Positions 17,176-26,522 are shown, counted from the stretch's first letter. The stretch is 47,364 nt of DNA from JBCDLI01 sp038745535 (GCA_038745535.1 JBCDLI010000015.1:1-47364), one strand, 5' to 3'. The notes: generated from the letters alone by a model not told the origin. Numbers and translations: made by a program.

Positions 17176-17730
17176 ATGCTGCGCTTAAAGAACTTCAGCC
17201 CACGTCGACGGTGCGTCCTCATGGGTCTCGGCCTTTTGGGGGTCTCCACGGTAGGCGCATGCACTGTTCAGCCGCTTTACACTGCAACCGACCCGGCAGC
17301 TGGTGATTTTTCCAGCACCACAAAAGGCAAAGTGAACTTTGCGAGCGCAGATAACCGTATTGAACAGGTCACGCGCGACACCATGATTTTTCGCTTGAAC
17401 GGTGGCGGAAGTTCAGCTGCAATCAATCCCGTGTTCGACGCGGACATTTCTGTTACATCGACGATTTCTGGTCGATTTAGAACGCCTGATACCTCGGCAG
17501 GACAAACAAGCGCGTCCGTTGTCACGGTGTCTGGAACGCTCACCCTGAAGGATAGTAAGACTGGTGCGAAGGAAGCAACAATTAAGCGGTCTTCAATCAC
17601 ATCAATCGACCGCGGTGGCCAAGACTTTGCGAACGAGCGTGCGGAACTTGATGCAGAGAAGCGTGGCGCGATTGAAATCGGCGAACAGTTTGCAACTCTG
17701 GTCGCGGCCCGACTGGCTCAGCAGAACTGA
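17176..17730 (+). CDS. lptE: LPS-assembly lipoprotein LptE
   Basis: LptE plugs the LptD barrel that inserts lipopolysaccharide in the outer membrane. The 184-residue protein has a lipoprotein signal with lipobox VGAC (Cys29) and the family start VQPLYT just after it. The rest is a divergent LptE domain ending in a QFATLVAARLAQQ helix. Identification rests on the lipobox, length and fixed position between leuS and holA. AAGG lies upstream of the ATG, nine bases after the leuS stop. Confidence 0.88.
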   Translation: MLRLKNFSPRRRCVLMGLGLLGVSTVGACTVQPLYTATDPAAGDFSSTTKGKVNFASADNRIEQVTRDTMIFRLNGGGSSAAINPVFDADISVTSTISGRFRTPDTSAGQTSASVVTVSGTLTLKDSKTGAKEATIKRSSITSIDRGGQDFANERAELDAEKRGAIEIGEQFATLVAARLAQQN

Positions 17731-17745
17731 CGCAGGCGCCATCGG

Positions 17746-18780
17746 ATGGGCGAATTAAAATCCCGCGACGTGCAAGGTTTCCTTCGCCGCCCTGATATTT
17801 CGAAATCGGTTTTCTTATTCTACGGTCCTGAGCAGGGCCTTGTTCAGGACCTGTCAAAGGCGGTCCTGAGAACACTCGACATTGATCCCAGCGATGGCTT
17901 TGCCAATACGAGGATGCCAAGCGATACAGCGACAGCGGATCAGGCACTCGTGAGCGAGGCTTACTCTATCGGTATGTTCGCTGGCAAACGGCTGCTTCGC
18001 GTAACCGACGCGGGTAATGAGAAGTCGTTCGTTGAGCAAGTCAAAACAATTGCTTCTGACAGGCTGAACGATGTCTGGGTGGTGATTGAAGCAGGTGAGC
18101 TGAAGAAGAATTCAGCTCTTCGAACCACCGTTGAGAGGTCAGAATTTGGGTTAGCGGTCCCGTGTTATCAGGGCGGACTGGAGGTCATCCATCAACTCAT
18201 AGACGAATATCTGCCGGATAAAAACGTGCTTTCATCCGATCTGCGCCGAGCGCTGGCGGATCGACTTCCCGCGGATCGGGCTTTGGCAAGAGCTGAGTTA
18301 GAGAAGGTGTCGCTGCTCGCCTCTTCCAGCGAGGTGATTTCGATCACAGATATCGGCGCAATCATCGGTGACAGTGGCCAAGGTGATATATTCGAAATCG
18401 TTGACACCGTTGTTTGCGGAAATGTCGCGAGATTTGAAGCCGCGTTTTCGACGTTTACAGCAAGTAGCGGCAATTTAAATGCACTGCTCTTTTCCATGCT
18501 TCGGCAATTTCAGACGCTGCAGGCAATGCGTTACGAGATGGATAAGGACCGCAAACCCGCGTCTGCGGTTGTTGCTTCAGCGCGGCCGCCGGTGTTTTTC
18601 AATCGGCGACAGTTGGTCCAAACCGCCCTATCGACCTGGACCTTGCCAAGCCTTGGAAACGCGATGAAGCGTCTCAGAGACCTTGTTCTTCAATCGCGTG
18701 CAAACGGATTGATTGGTGAAGAGATCGTCCACATCACGTTACTTGGCTTAACGATCGCCGCAAGTCGACGGCGCGCCTAG
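17746..18780 (+). CDS. holA: DNA polymerase III delta subunit
   Basis: The delta subunit opens the beta clamp within the clamp loader. The 344 residues show the HolA pattern: VFLFYGPEQGLVQDL near the start, a degenerate AAA+ fold lacking an active Walker A, WVVIEAGELKKNSALR, and the C-terminal collar with LLFSMLRQFQTLQAMRYEMD. It is the third gene of the leuS-lptE-holA operon. It ends 22 bases before the convergent parB stop, and no clear terminator lies between. Confidence 0.94.
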   Translation: MGELKSRDVQGFLRRPDISKSVFLFYGPEQGLVQDLSKAVLRTLDIDPSDGFANTRMPSDTATADQALVSEAYSIGMFAGKRLLRVTDAGNEKSFVEQVKTIASDRLNDVWVVIEAGELKKNSALRTTVERSEFGLAVPCYQGGLEVIHQLIDEYLPDKNVLSSDLRRALADRLPADRALARAELEKVSLLASSSEVISITDIGAIIGDSGQGDIFEIVDTVVCGNVARFEAAFSTFTASSGNLNALLFSMLRQFQTLQAMRYEMDKDRKPASAVVASARPPVFFNRRQLVQTALSTWTLPSLGNAMKRLRDLVLQSRANGLIGEEIVHITLLGLTIAASRRRA

Positions 18781-18801
18781 CCACTTCTTCTGTTGAGGCA
18801 G

Positions 18802-19695
18802 TCACGAACCCTGCAAGCGGTGGCAAATCTCATCAAGCTGATCGAGAGACTTGTAGTGAACCGTCACCTTCCCGCCGGGGTCTTTGTGAGCGATTTGAAC
18901 CTTGAAGCCCAGCGCGTCTGAAAGGGTGCGTTCCAGCGCCGCCGTGTCGGCGTCTTTTTCGACCTCCGAGACGCCGCCGCCTGATCGTCCACCGGAGTTG
19001 GAAGCAGGCTCCGTAGCTAGAGCTTCGGCCTGTCGAACGGACAAACCTTCGCGGATAATTCGCGTTGCGATCTGAGACGGGTTTGGAGCCGTGACGAGAG
19101 TACGCGCGTGACCTGCCGAAAGAGCGCCCTCTGCTACCATCGCTCGCACGTCGTCGGGCAGTTTTAGAAGACGCAATGTGTTGGCCACATGGCTTCGACT
19201 TTTTCCGATGACGTTGGCAAGATCATTTTGGGTGTAGTCGTGCTCATGGAGCAATTGCTCATATCCTAGCGCTTCTTCGACCGCATTGAGATCGGACCGC
19301 TGCACGTTCTCCACAATCGCCAGCTCCAGAGCAACACGGTCATCGACGTCGCGAATAATGATTGGAACGTCGACCTGGGCTGCGCGCTGAGCTGCACGCC
19401 AGCGCCGTTCACCGGCAATGATCTCGTATTTTTCGCCTTGATCATTCGGGGTGATCGGACGAACAACAATTGGTTGAATAATTCCATGTTCGCGGATCGA
19501 CGCACTAAGCTCTTCAAGCTCATCTTCGGAAAATTGGCGACGGGGATTGTTTTCCGACCGACCAATCTCTTCAATCGGCACCCGGCGATCTTCACGTTGC
19601 GGTGTCGAGGTTTCTTTTGAAACCGGAGCATCCATTTCGCCAATCAAAGCGGCAAGACCTCGACCGAGCCGCTTTCGCGATTTATCGTCAGACAT
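18802..19695 (-). CDS. parB: Chromosome-partitioning protein ParB
   Basis: ParB is a CTP-dependent clamp that loads at parS sites and drives origin segregation with ParA. It starts with the KRLGRGLAALIGE motif that contacts ParA, has the CTP-binding GERRWRAA box at 95-102, a helix-turn-helix around 147-172 (YTQNDLANVIGKSRSHVANTLRLLKLP), and a C-terminal dimer domain. The length of 297 residues is typical. It is 33 bases downstream of parA in the same operon. Four sites close to its consensus lie 1.4 to 3.5 kb away in this window. Confidence 0.98.
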   Translation of the reverse strand: MSDDKSRKRLGRGLAALIGEMDAPVSKETSTPQREDRRVPIEEIGRSENNPRRQFSEDELEELSASIREHGIIQPIVVRPITPNDQGEKYEIIAGERRWRAAQRAAQVDVPIIIRDVDDRVALELAIVENVQRSDLNAVEEALGYEQLLHEHDYTQNDLANVIGKSRSHVANTLRLLKLPDDVRAMVAEGALSAGHARTLVTAPNPSQIATRIIREGLSVRQAEALATEPASNSGGRSGGGVSEVEKDADTAALERTLSDALGFKVQIAHKDPGGKVTVHYKSLDQLDEICHRLQGS

Positions 19696-19728
19696 TCCGA
19701 TAACCTTTTAATTTCGCCTGCGAATACA

Positions 19729-20517
19729 CTAGGCGGCCAACTTTGTGCGTTCGCGCTGAATAATTTCCGACGCCAGCGATAGATATGCTTGGCTCCCAAC
19801 ACAGTCGAGATCGTAAAGGATAGCAGGCTTTCCGTGGGACGGCGCTTCGGAAAGACGTACATTGCGGGGGATGACAGTCTCATAGACCAATTCGCCCATG
19901 TGCTCGCGCACGTCGTCGACAACCTGCTTGGCGAGATTGTTTCGACCGTCGAACATTGTAAGCACAATACCTTGCACTTCGAGATTTGGATTTACGCCGG
20001 AGCGCACCTGCTCAATGGTTTGTAGAATTTGACTAAGACCCTCGAGCGCAAAGAACTCACACTGTAGCGGCACCAGCACAGAGTCGGCAGCCGCCATTGC
20101 GTTAATCGTGAGAAGATTGAGCGACGGAGGACAATCAACGAGTACGTAGTCAAATTTCGTCGATCCAGCTTTCAGTGAAGTGTCCAATTTTCGCGCGCGG
20201 TCGGCATCGTTTGCAATGCTCAATTCCAGTCCCAGCAAATCCATGGTCGACGGTACAATGAACAAGCTCGGGATCGCGGTCGGCACGGAAGCTTGCTCGA
20301 CAGTCGCGTCGCCGATCAGTAGATCGAAACTGGATACTCTTCGGGTTTCCTTTTCAATTCCCAGACCGGTTGAAGCATTGCCTTGGGGATCAAGATCAAC
20401 AATGAGCACCCGCTTCCCGATTGCTGCGAGCGCGGTTGCAAGGTTGATCGCAGTGGTGGTTTTTCCGACACCGCCTTTTTGATTGGCAATGGTGATAACG
20501 CGAAGGGGCTTGGTCAT
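19729..20517 (-). CDS. parA: Chromosome-partitioning ATPase ParA
   Basis: This deviant Walker-type ATPase forms a nucleoid-bound gradient that pulls ParB-parS complexes. KGGVGKTT at 14-21 contains the signature lysine, DLDPQGNAS follows near 42-50, and DCPPSLNLLT is the Walker B region. The length of 262 residues fits the chromosomal Soj type rather than longer plasmid ParAs. It is 18 bases downstream of rsmG, so the mnmG-rsmG-parA-parB genes are probably co-transcribed. Confidence 0.98.
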   Translation of the reverse strand: MTKPLRVITIANQKGGVGKTTTAINLATALAAIGKRVLIVDLDPQGNASTGLGIEKETRRVSSFDLLIGDATVEQASVPTAIPSLFIVPSTMDLLGLELSIANDADRARKLDTSLKAGSTKFDYVLVDCPPSLNLLTINAMAAADSVLVPLQCEFFALEGLSQILQTIEQVRSGVNPNLEVQGIVLTMFDGRNNLAKQVVDDVREHMGELVYETVIPRNVRLSEAPSHGKPAILYDLDCVGSQAYLSLASEIIQRERTKLAA

Positions 20518-20535
20518 GGCCTGCTTTCAGATGGA

Positions 20536-21186
20536 TCAGCGTGGCTTTAAATTACCGATTTTCAACACCACAGATTCTGGGTCAATGCGGCTCTGATGTA
20601 CAGTCAAATCATAGGACCAGTTCGCGTCTGTGTCGCTTAATTCTTTCTCATATCCACGACCTTTCGGCAGGATCAGCAATGGCTTTTGGTTCAACCAAGG
20701 GGAAACCCATTGGAATAGTTGGGAGAGGGAAGCCAATGCACGGGCAGTCACGATCTCTGGCGTATTCGTCGTCCGGATGTAGTCTTCTACGCGCATCGTG
20801 TGGATCTCTGTTTGTGGCGCAACAGCAGGTCGCATAGACCGGAGAAAAGCCGTTTTCTTTGCGTTGCTTTCAACGAGACTGACTGTCGACCCTGTTACAT
20901 CCGCCAACGCGCATGCGATAACCATACCGGGAAGACCGGCACCGCTGCCAAGGTCGACCCATTTTTTTGCCGGGCCAGCGATTTGAAGCAGTTGAAGACT
21001 ATCAAGGATATGACGGTCCCAGAGGTCTGCTTCGGTTGAGGCCCCAATCAGATTGATCGCTTTCGACCATCTGGTGAGCTGGTAGGCGTAGGTATTTAAA
21101 CGATCAAAAGTTTCACGTGAAACAGGATAAATGTCACGTGCTGTCGCGAATTGATCGTCTGAAGCAGCACCTCTAGCGCGGTCCAT
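20536..21186 (-). CDS. rsmG: 16S rRNA (guanine-527-N7) methyltransferase RsmG
   Basis: RsmG (GidB) methylates G527 of 16S rRNA with S-adenosylmethionine; its loss gives low-level streptomycin resistance. The SAM-binding motif VDLGSGAGLPGMVIA is at about 76-90, with LLQIAGPAKKW before it and ARALASLSQLFQW later. The length of 216 residues is normal. Residues 22-27 (VSRETF) are encoded by a parS-like palindrome, so this part of the sequence is constrained by ParB binding as well as by protein. Its start shares one base with the mnmG stop. Confidence 0.97.
   Translation of the reverse strand: MDRARGAASDDQFATARDIYPVSRETFDRLNTYAYQLTRWSKAINLIGASTEADLWDRHILDSLQLLQIAGPAKKWVDLGSGAGLPGMVIACALADVTGSTVSLVESNAKKTAFLRSMRPAVAPQTEIHTMRVEDYIRTTNTPEIVTARALASLSQLFQWVSPWLNQKPLLILPKGRGYEKELSDTDANWSYDLTVHQSRIDPESVVLKIGNLKPR
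21109..21124. other. parS-like site inside rsmG
   Basis: AGTTTCACGTGAAACA matches the ParB consensus TGTTTCACGTGAAACA at 15 of 16 positions and contains the perfect 14-bp palindrome GTTTCACGTGAAAC. It lies in the 5' part of the rsmG coding region and encodes VSRETF. ParB loading site by homology. Confidence 0.9.
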
Positions 21187-23057
21187 TAAAGAGCTACTTT
21201 CGCGCCGGCCTGTTCCTGGCGAAGCTTCAACACCAAAATAGCGAGCGCGGCTGGCGTCATACCTTCAATCCTCCGCGCCGCAGCGATATTCAATGGCCGT
21301 GCCTCGCTGAGCTTTTGCTGTAGTTCATTAGACAGACCGTGAAGCGCCGAGAAATCAAACTCAGATGGGAGCACAAGTTGCTCTTCCTTCTGCACGCTTT
21401 CAATGTCCTGTCGTTGCCGATCTAGATACACCTCATATTTGGCGTCAATCGCACAGGCGTCTCGGACAGCTTCGTCATAGCCTTCTAGCTGCGGCAGCAC
21501 CGAAAAAAACGAAGACATCTCTGCATCGGGGTAAGACAAAAGCGTCCATGCGGAGCGCTTAACACCATCTGCATTTACCTTAAAGCCGAGTTGGTCCGCT
21601 TCATTGGGAGTAAAGTACTCTCCACGCAGCGCTACCCTCAGTTCACCAAACTGCTTCGACTTCTCCGAAAATACGTCTGCTCGCTGAGCCGAGACCAGTC
21701 CAAGATCAATGCCTTTTGGCGTCAAGCGCCGATCTGCATTGTCCACTCTTAACGACAATCGATACTCCGCACGCGAGGTAAACATGCGATACGGCTCGGT
21801 CACACCCCGGGTGACGAGATCATCAATCATCACGCCAATATAGGAGTCGCTTCGAGAGAAATGATGGGGCGACTGCCCGCCGGCGAAGCGCGCCGCATTT
21901 AGCCCGGCAACAAGACCCTGAGCCGCGGCTTCTTCATACCCCGTCGTCCCGTTAATCTGGCCAGCTAAGTAAAGACCCTTCACCCCCTTAACATCCAACG
22001 CCTGACCCAATGCTCTTGGGTCCACGTGATCGTATTCAATTGCATATCCATATTGCAGGACTTCCACATTCTCGAATCCACGAATAGATCGAAGCAACTG
22101 ATCCTGAACTTCTACCGGAAGCGATGTGGAAATCCCGTTCGGGTAGATGGTGTCACCGTCTAGTTCCTCAGGTTCGAGAATTATCTGGTGGCCGTCCCGC
22201 TCACCAAACCGGGTGATCTTGTCCTCAATAGATGGGCAGTATCGTGGGCCCGAACCGGTGATATTCCCGGCATGCATGGCGGAGCGGTGGATATTGTCTT
22301 CAATGATCTTGTGGGTATTCGGATTAGTCCGGGTAACCGCACAAGGGATCTGCGGCGTTGTAATCTTTTTTGTCAAAAACGAGAACGGTGTCGGTCTATC
22401 GTCTGGCTGAATTTCATTGAGGCCGTCAAAATTGATCGATGATTTCCGAAGGCGCGCAGGTGTCCCTGTCTTAAGCCTACCAAGGGGCAGGCAAAGCCGG
22501 TCTAACGCCTTAGCGAGCGATACACTCGGTACCTCGCCTACACGGCCAGCAGGCGTTTGCTGATCACCAACATGAATAACTCCTCGCAGAAATGTTCCGG
22601 TTGTGAGCACGACAGCACCACAAAAAACTTCTTCGCCGCTCGCGAGGATGACACCCCGCACCCCACCATTTTCACATTCGATGCAGAGATCCGCCGCCTC
22701 GCCTTCAATAATGGTCAAGCCATCAATTCCAGCAATCTCGTTCTGCATCGCCTCACGATAGAGACCGCGATCACTTTGCGTGCGCGGACCTCGGACGGCA
22801 GCGCCCTTTTTGCGATTCAGAAGGCGAAACTGAATACCAGATCCGTCTGCAACGCGGCCCATTAAACCATCCAAAGCATCCACTTCACGCACAAGATGGC
22901 CTTTTCCAAGGCCACCAATCGCGGGATTGCATGACATAACGCCGATCTTGGATGCATCTTGTGTGATCAGACCTGTCTTGGCCCCCACAGCCGCCGCCGC
23001 ACGTGCGGCCTCACAGCCTGCGTGACCACCACCAATAACTATGACGTCGTATCTCAT
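21186..23057 (-). CDS. mnmG: tRNA uridine-34 5-carboxymethylaminomethyl synthesis enzyme MnmG
   Basis: MnmG (GidA) is an FAD enzyme that works with MnmE to install the cmnm5 group on wobble U34 of certain tRNAs. The FAD dinucleotide motif GGGHAGCEAA is at 9-18, and the family blocks MSCNPAIGGLGKGHLVREVDALDG-type and GYEEAAAQGLVAGLNAA follow. The length of 623 residues is normal. The gene lies between the parS cluster and rsmG, and mnmE is just upstream in the same direction. Confidence 0.98.
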   Translation of the reverse strand: MRYDVIVIGGGHAGCEAARAAAAVGAKTGLITQDASKIGVMSCNPAIGGLGKGHLVREVDALDGLMGRVADGSGIQFRLLNRKKGAAVRGPRTQSDRGLYREAMQNEIAGIDGLTIIEGEAADLCIECENGGVRGVILASGEEVFCGAVVLTTGTFLRGVIHVGDQQTPAGRVGEVPSVSLAKALDRLCLPLGRLKTGTPARLRKSSINFDGLNEIQPDDRPTPFSFLTKKITTPQIPCAVTRTNPNTHKIIEDNIHRSAMHAGNITGSGPRYCPSIEDKITRFGERDGHQIILEPEELDGDTIYPNGISTSLPVEVQDQLLRSIRGFENVEVLQYGYAIEYDHVDPRALGQALDVKGVKGLYLAGQINGTTGYEEAAAQGLVAGLNAARFAGGQSPHHFSRSDSYIGVMIDDLVTRGVTEPYRMFTSRAEYRLSLRVDNADRRLTPKGIDLGLVSAQRADVFSEKSKQFGELRVALRGEYFTPNEADQLGFKVNADGVKRSAWTLLSYPDAEMSSFFSVLPQLEGYDEAVRDACAIDAKYEVYLDRQRQDIESVQKEEQLVLPSEFDFSALHGLSNELQQKLSEARPLNIAAARRIEGMTPAALAILVLKLRQEQAGAKVAL

Positions 23058-23119
23058 CTTTCCGTCCCAGTAACTTTCGGCGCACTCACATGCGGTGAAT
23101 TCAAGTTCAATGTGGCAGA

Positions 23120-23135
23120 TGTTTCACGTGAGTCA
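23120..23135. other. parS-like site (first of intergenic cluster)
   Basis: TGTTTCACGTGAGTCA matches the parS consensus at 14 of 16 positions; the left half is perfect and the right half has two changes. It lies in the 152-base mnmE-mnmG gap, 36 bases from the next site. It may be a weaker ParB site. Confidence 0.7.
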
Positions 23136-23155
23136 CGATCAAATGTCGCTCACTG

Positions 23156-23171
23156 CGTTTCACGTGAAACA
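23156..23171. other. parS-like site (second of intergenic cluster)
   Basis: CGTTTCACGTGAAACA matches the parS consensus at 15 of 16 positions and has the perfect 14-bp palindromic core. It is the best of the three sites in the mnmE-mnmG gap and probably the main one there. Confidence 0.92.
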
Positions 23172-23196
23172 AATTAAACCCACGGCGGAAAAACCA

Positions 23197-23212
23197 TGTT
23201 TCACGTGAATCA
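23197..23212. other. parS-like site overlapping the mnmE stop codon
   Basis: TGTTTCACGTGAATCA matches the consensus at 15 of 16 positions. Its last three bases (23210-23212) are the complement of the mnmE stop codon TGA, so the site begins exactly at the gene end. It is 41 bases from the previous site. Confidence 0.85.
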
Positions 23213-24499
23213 CTTCCCGATACAGAAACGTGAAAATACCGCACCCAAAACATCGTCGATATGGGTGTCACCCACCACTTCTCCAATAACACGCATCGCC
23301 CGCTGCAACAGGTCCGCCCGCGCCTCTACCAATTCTTCGGGATTGTACCCATCAAGAATACGAGTGCATCGAACCAACAGCGATGCCTGCCTCTCATTCA
23401 GAGACACTTGAGCGCCACCGCCTGCGAGAAACTTAATTTGATCCGTCAGAATTGCATCCAAATGATTTAGTGACCCGCTGTCTCGAACTGAAACCGACAA
23501 ATCACCAAACGACCCTTGACCCCGGAGATCACTTTTTGAATGGACACGAACCACAGCCGCGTCTTCCAAATCACCAACGGAGAATACCCCATCCGGTGAA
23601 AGCTCAACAACTATGTCGGCCCGTTGTATCAACTCTTCTGTCTTTGAGATACCCGCTCTCTCTATCTCGTCATTTGTGGACCGAAGACCAGCTGTATCCA
23701 CCAGACGGACCAAATAGCCTCCTAGGTCCAAACGCACCTCGACATAGTCCCGCGTCGTACCTGCCACGTTTGACACAATTGCACGATCTTCACCGACAAG
23801 CGCGTTTAACAAGCTGCTTTTGCCGCTGTTGGGTGCACCCACGAGCACGACAAGCGCCCCATCACGGATAATACTTCGCGAACTCGAACCGGCTAGTGCA
23901 TCTTTCATCTCCTCCAGAAGATGCTGAACCCGAACAGACACGTCCGCATCGACCGCATCTCCAATGTCTTCTTCATCGGCAAAATCTATTCCGGCTTCTA
24001 AAAACGCTCGCATCTCTAGAAGTTCTTCTTTCCACCGTTCCAATTGGCGGCGTACCGAACCCTCGGACTGTTCTTGAGCTAAACGTTTTTGCTCGCGCGT
24101 CTCGGCGTCAATAAGATCGGCGAGGCCTTCCGCCTCGGTTAAATCCATCTTGCCGTTGATAAATGCGCGCTCGGCAAATTCCCCACGCTTTGCGGGCCGG
24201 CAGCCAATACGACCAGTGAGCTCTGAAGTGAGCTGCGCAACAACCGCCCGGCTTCCATGGACGTGAAGTTCAACCACGTCTTCACCGGTAAAGCTTGAGG
24301 GCGCCTTAAAACCTATGACGATGGCGGTATCAATCAACTCGCCGCCGGCAGCATTCAATTTCCGCAGTGATGCCACGCGTGGTTTGATCTCACTACCGCA
24401 TAAGGCTTCGCTGACGCCAAACGCAGCTGCCCCGCTAATCCGAAATACGGCAACACCGCTAGGCGGTGCACCCGAACTGAGTGCGAAGATCGTATCCAT
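23210..24499 (-). CDS. mnmE: tRNA modification GTPase MnmE
   Basis: MnmE (TrmE) is the GTPase partner of MnmG in wobble-uridine modification. An N-terminal tetrahydrofolate-binding domain covers about 1-118, a helical domain follows, and the inserted G domain has P-loop GAPNSGKSS at 221-229 with VAGTTRDYV and DTAGLR after it. The protein ends with the catalytic FCIGK motif (Cys427). The length of 429 residues is slightly short but normal for the class. It sits 52 bases downstream of rho on the same strand. Confidence 0.97.
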   Translation of the reverse strand: MDTIFALSSGAPPSGVAVFRISGAAAFGVSEALCGSEIKPRVASLRKLNAAGGELIDTAIVIGFKAPSSFTGEDVVELHVHGSRAVVAQLTSELTGRIGCRPAKRGEFAERAFINGKMDLTEAEGLADLIDAETREQKRLAQEQSEGSVRRQLERWKEELLEMRAFLEAGIDFADEEDIGDAVDADVSVRVQHLLEEMKDALAGSSSRSIIRDGALVVLVGAPNSGKSSLLNALVGEDRAIVSNVAGTTRDYVEVRLDLGGYLVRLVDTAGLRSTNDEIERAGISKTEELIQRADIVVELSPDGVFSVGDLEDAAVVRVHSKSDLRGQGSFGDLSVSVRDSGSLNHLDAILTDQIKFLAGGGAQVSLNERQASLLVRCTRILDGYNPEELVEARADLLQRAMRVIGEVVGDTHIDDVLGAVFSRFCIGK

Positions 24500-24551
24500 T
24501 GAGAGGGCTCCGGGTGAGCCAAAGCCACACCCGTTTCGCTAGCGAATCGAA

Positions 24552-25823
24552 TTAGGCATTCATCGAATCAAAGAACTCGTTGTTCGTCTTTGTCTGCTTC
24601 AGTTTATCAATCAGAAACTCGATTGAGTCCGTCGTGCCCATCGGTGACAAAATTCGCCGAAGCACAAAGAGCTTTTGTAAATCCTGTTTCGGTACAAGCA
24701 AGTCTTCCTTACGCGTGCCAGATTTGAGGATGTCCATCGCAGGGAACGTCCGCTTATCTGCAACTTTGCGATCAAGGACGATCTCGGAGTTACCAGTACC
24801 CTTAAATTCTTCGAAGATGACTTCATCCATGCGGCTTCCCGTATCGATAAGAGCGGTCGCAATAATCGTCAAAGACCCGCCTTCTTCGATATTTCGCGCG
24901 GCGCCAAAAAAGCGCTTTGGTCTCTGCAGAGCATTCGCATCCACACCGCCAGTCAACACCTTACCGGAAGAGGGAACAACAGTATTGTAAGCGCGGCCCA
25001 AGCGGGTGATGGAATCCAGAAGAATAACGACGTCACGACCGTGTTCTACCAGTCGCTTGGCCTTTTCAATCACCATTTCGGTAACTTGCACGTGCCGCGT
25101 TGCTGGCTCATCAAAGGTTGACGCAACAACCTCACCACGCACCGAGCGCTGCATATCTGTCACCTCTTCCGGGCGTTCATCAATCAGCAGAACAATTAAA
25201 TAGCATTCAGGATGATTGCTCGAAATCGAATGGGCAATGTTTTGTAGCAGAACCGTTTTACCCGTCCGCGGAGGGGCCACGATCAGCGCTCGCTGGCCTT
25301 TCCCAAGAGGCGCGACAAGATCGATCACGCGTGACGACAGGTCTTTTGTCTGCGCGGTCTCCACCTCCATTCGAAGCCGCTCGTCTGGATAAAGGGGCGT
25401 AAGATTGTCGAAATGCGATTTGTGACGGATTTTTTCCGGGTCTTCGAAGTTGACCGTGTTTACCTTGAGAAGAGCAAAATAGCGCTCGCCTTCTTTCGGA
25501 CCACGGATCAAACCCTGCAGGGTATCGCCGGTCTTCAACGAGAAGCGTCTGATTTGCGAAGGCGAAATGTAGATATCATCCGGTCCGGGTAGATAATTTG
25601 CGCTGGCTGAACGCAAAAACCCGAAACCATCTTGTAAAACTTCGACTACGCCCTCGCCTACAATTTCAACTTCGTCCGCCGCCAACTGCTTAAGAATCGC
25701 AAACATCAATTCCTGTTTACGCATCGTGCTGGCGTTTTCGACCTCAAGGCTTTCTGCAAACTCGACAAGTTCGGTCGCAGATTTGCCCTGCATATCGTGA
25801 AGCTTCATTTGCTCCATCGTCAT
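24552..25823 (-). CDS. rho: Transcription termination factor Rho
   Basis: Rho is the hexameric RNA helicase that ends transcription at unstructured C-rich sites. The N-terminal cold-shock-like RNA domain includes the RNP motif DGFGFLR at 65-71 and YISPSQIRRF. Walker A APPRTGKT is at 183-190, VLLIDERPEEVTDM is Walker B, and the GGVDANALQRPKRFFGAARNIEEGGSLT stretch carries the Q and R loops. The length of 423 residues is normal. Two further in-frame ATGs within the first six codons are alternative starts. The rho-hemJ-hemE neighbourhood is typical of rhizobial chromosomes. Confidence 0.98.
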   Translation of the reverse strand: MTMEQMKLHDMQGKSATELVEFAESLEVENASTMRKQELMFAILKQLAADEVEIVGEGVVEVLQDGFGFLRSASANYLPGPDDIYISPSQIRRFSLKTGDTLQGLIRGPKEGERYFALLKVNTVNFEDPEKIRHKSHFDNLTPLYPDERLRMEVETAQTKDLSSRVIDLVAPLGKGQRALIVAPPRTGKTVLLQNIAHSISSNHPECYLIVLLIDERPEEVTDMQRSVRGEVVASTFDEPATRHVQVTEMVIEKAKRLVEHGRDVVILLDSITRLGRAYNTVVPSSGKVLTGGVDANALQRPKRFFGAARNIEEGGSLTIIATALIDTGSRMDEVIFEEFKGTGNSEIVLDRKVADKRTFPAMDILKSGTRKEDLLVPKQDLQKLFVLRRILSPMGTTDSIEFLIDKLKQTKTNNEFFDSMNA

Positions 25824-25952
25824 TCTCGCTTTTCAAAAATGGGAAGGGCGGGATTAGAGACCGCCAAAGGTGTGCTGTGGTGGAACTACTGATTATTTAA
25901 ACCAGTTTCAAGCCAGATGTTCCCCAAACGGATGAGTCCTAGGTCGCGACCA

Positions 25953-26522
25953 TCAAGAGAACGGCTTCACGATCACAAAGATCACCGCTGCTATCATTAA
26001 ACCTGTGGGAATTTCATTCAATGCACGCCACCGGGACGACGATATCTCATTCGTTCCGGAAGCGAATCGCTTGACCGATTTCGCGAGATAAAAATGCATC
26101 ACCGTCATCCCCACGACAGCGGCAAATTTCAGCAAGAACCACCCACTCGAAAAGTGTCCCCCCGAGTAAGCAAGCCACAGGCCTAAAACCCACGAAATGA
26201 TCATCGCTGGCGTCATGATGACTTTGAGCAATCGGCGCTCCATCACCTTGAACGTTTCATCCGCTTCGCCACCCGGTAAAGCATCAGCGTGATAAACAAA
26301 CAGCCGTGGTAGGTAGACCATCCCCGCCATCCACGCGATCACAGCAATGACGTGAAGAGCCTTGATCCAGAGATACTGGTCCACGGGATCAACGAGGAAG
26401 ATAAAGGCGGCAACACCGGCGAAAGCGACCATCGCCATCGCCGCGCGCATCGCAGCCTTTCGACCCGCGGATTTATCACGTTCGCGAACTTGCTTCTTCA
26501 GATAACTGTCAGATTTGACCAC
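25953..26522 (-). CDS. hemJ: Protoporphyrinogen oxidase HemJ
   Basis: HemJ is the membrane oxidase that converts protoporphyrinogen IX to protoporphyrin IX. It has four hydrophobic segments in 189 residues, with conserved WIKALHVIAVIAWMAGMVYLPRLFVYH, MERRLLKVIMTPAM, FLLKFAAVVGMTVMHFYLA and FRALNEIP-like blocks (here WRALNEIPT). His residues in the first and third segments are the expected heme ligands. The start is GTG 26522, which overlaps the end of hemE by 14 bases and has AAAGGG just upstream. The overlap with hemE, another heme-pathway gene, supports the function. A 40-residue basic N-terminal tail precedes the first helix. Confidence 0.93.
   Translation of the reverse strand: MVKSDSYLKKQVRERDKSAGRKAAMRAAMAMVAFAGVAAFIFLVDPVDQYLWIKALHVIAVIAWMAGMVYLPRLFVYHADALPGGEADETFKVMERRLLKVIMTPAMIISWVLGLWLAYSGGHFSSGWFLLKFAAVVGMTVMHFYLAKSVKRFASGTNEISSSRWRALNEIPTGLMIAAVIFVIVKPFS

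Noticed and set aside
24535..24546. Palindrome TTCGCTAGCGAA and nearby CGGGTG/CACCCG hairpin between rho and mnmE
   Set aside because: No T-run follows on the minus strand and both genes are co-directional, so I could not call it a terminator or operator.
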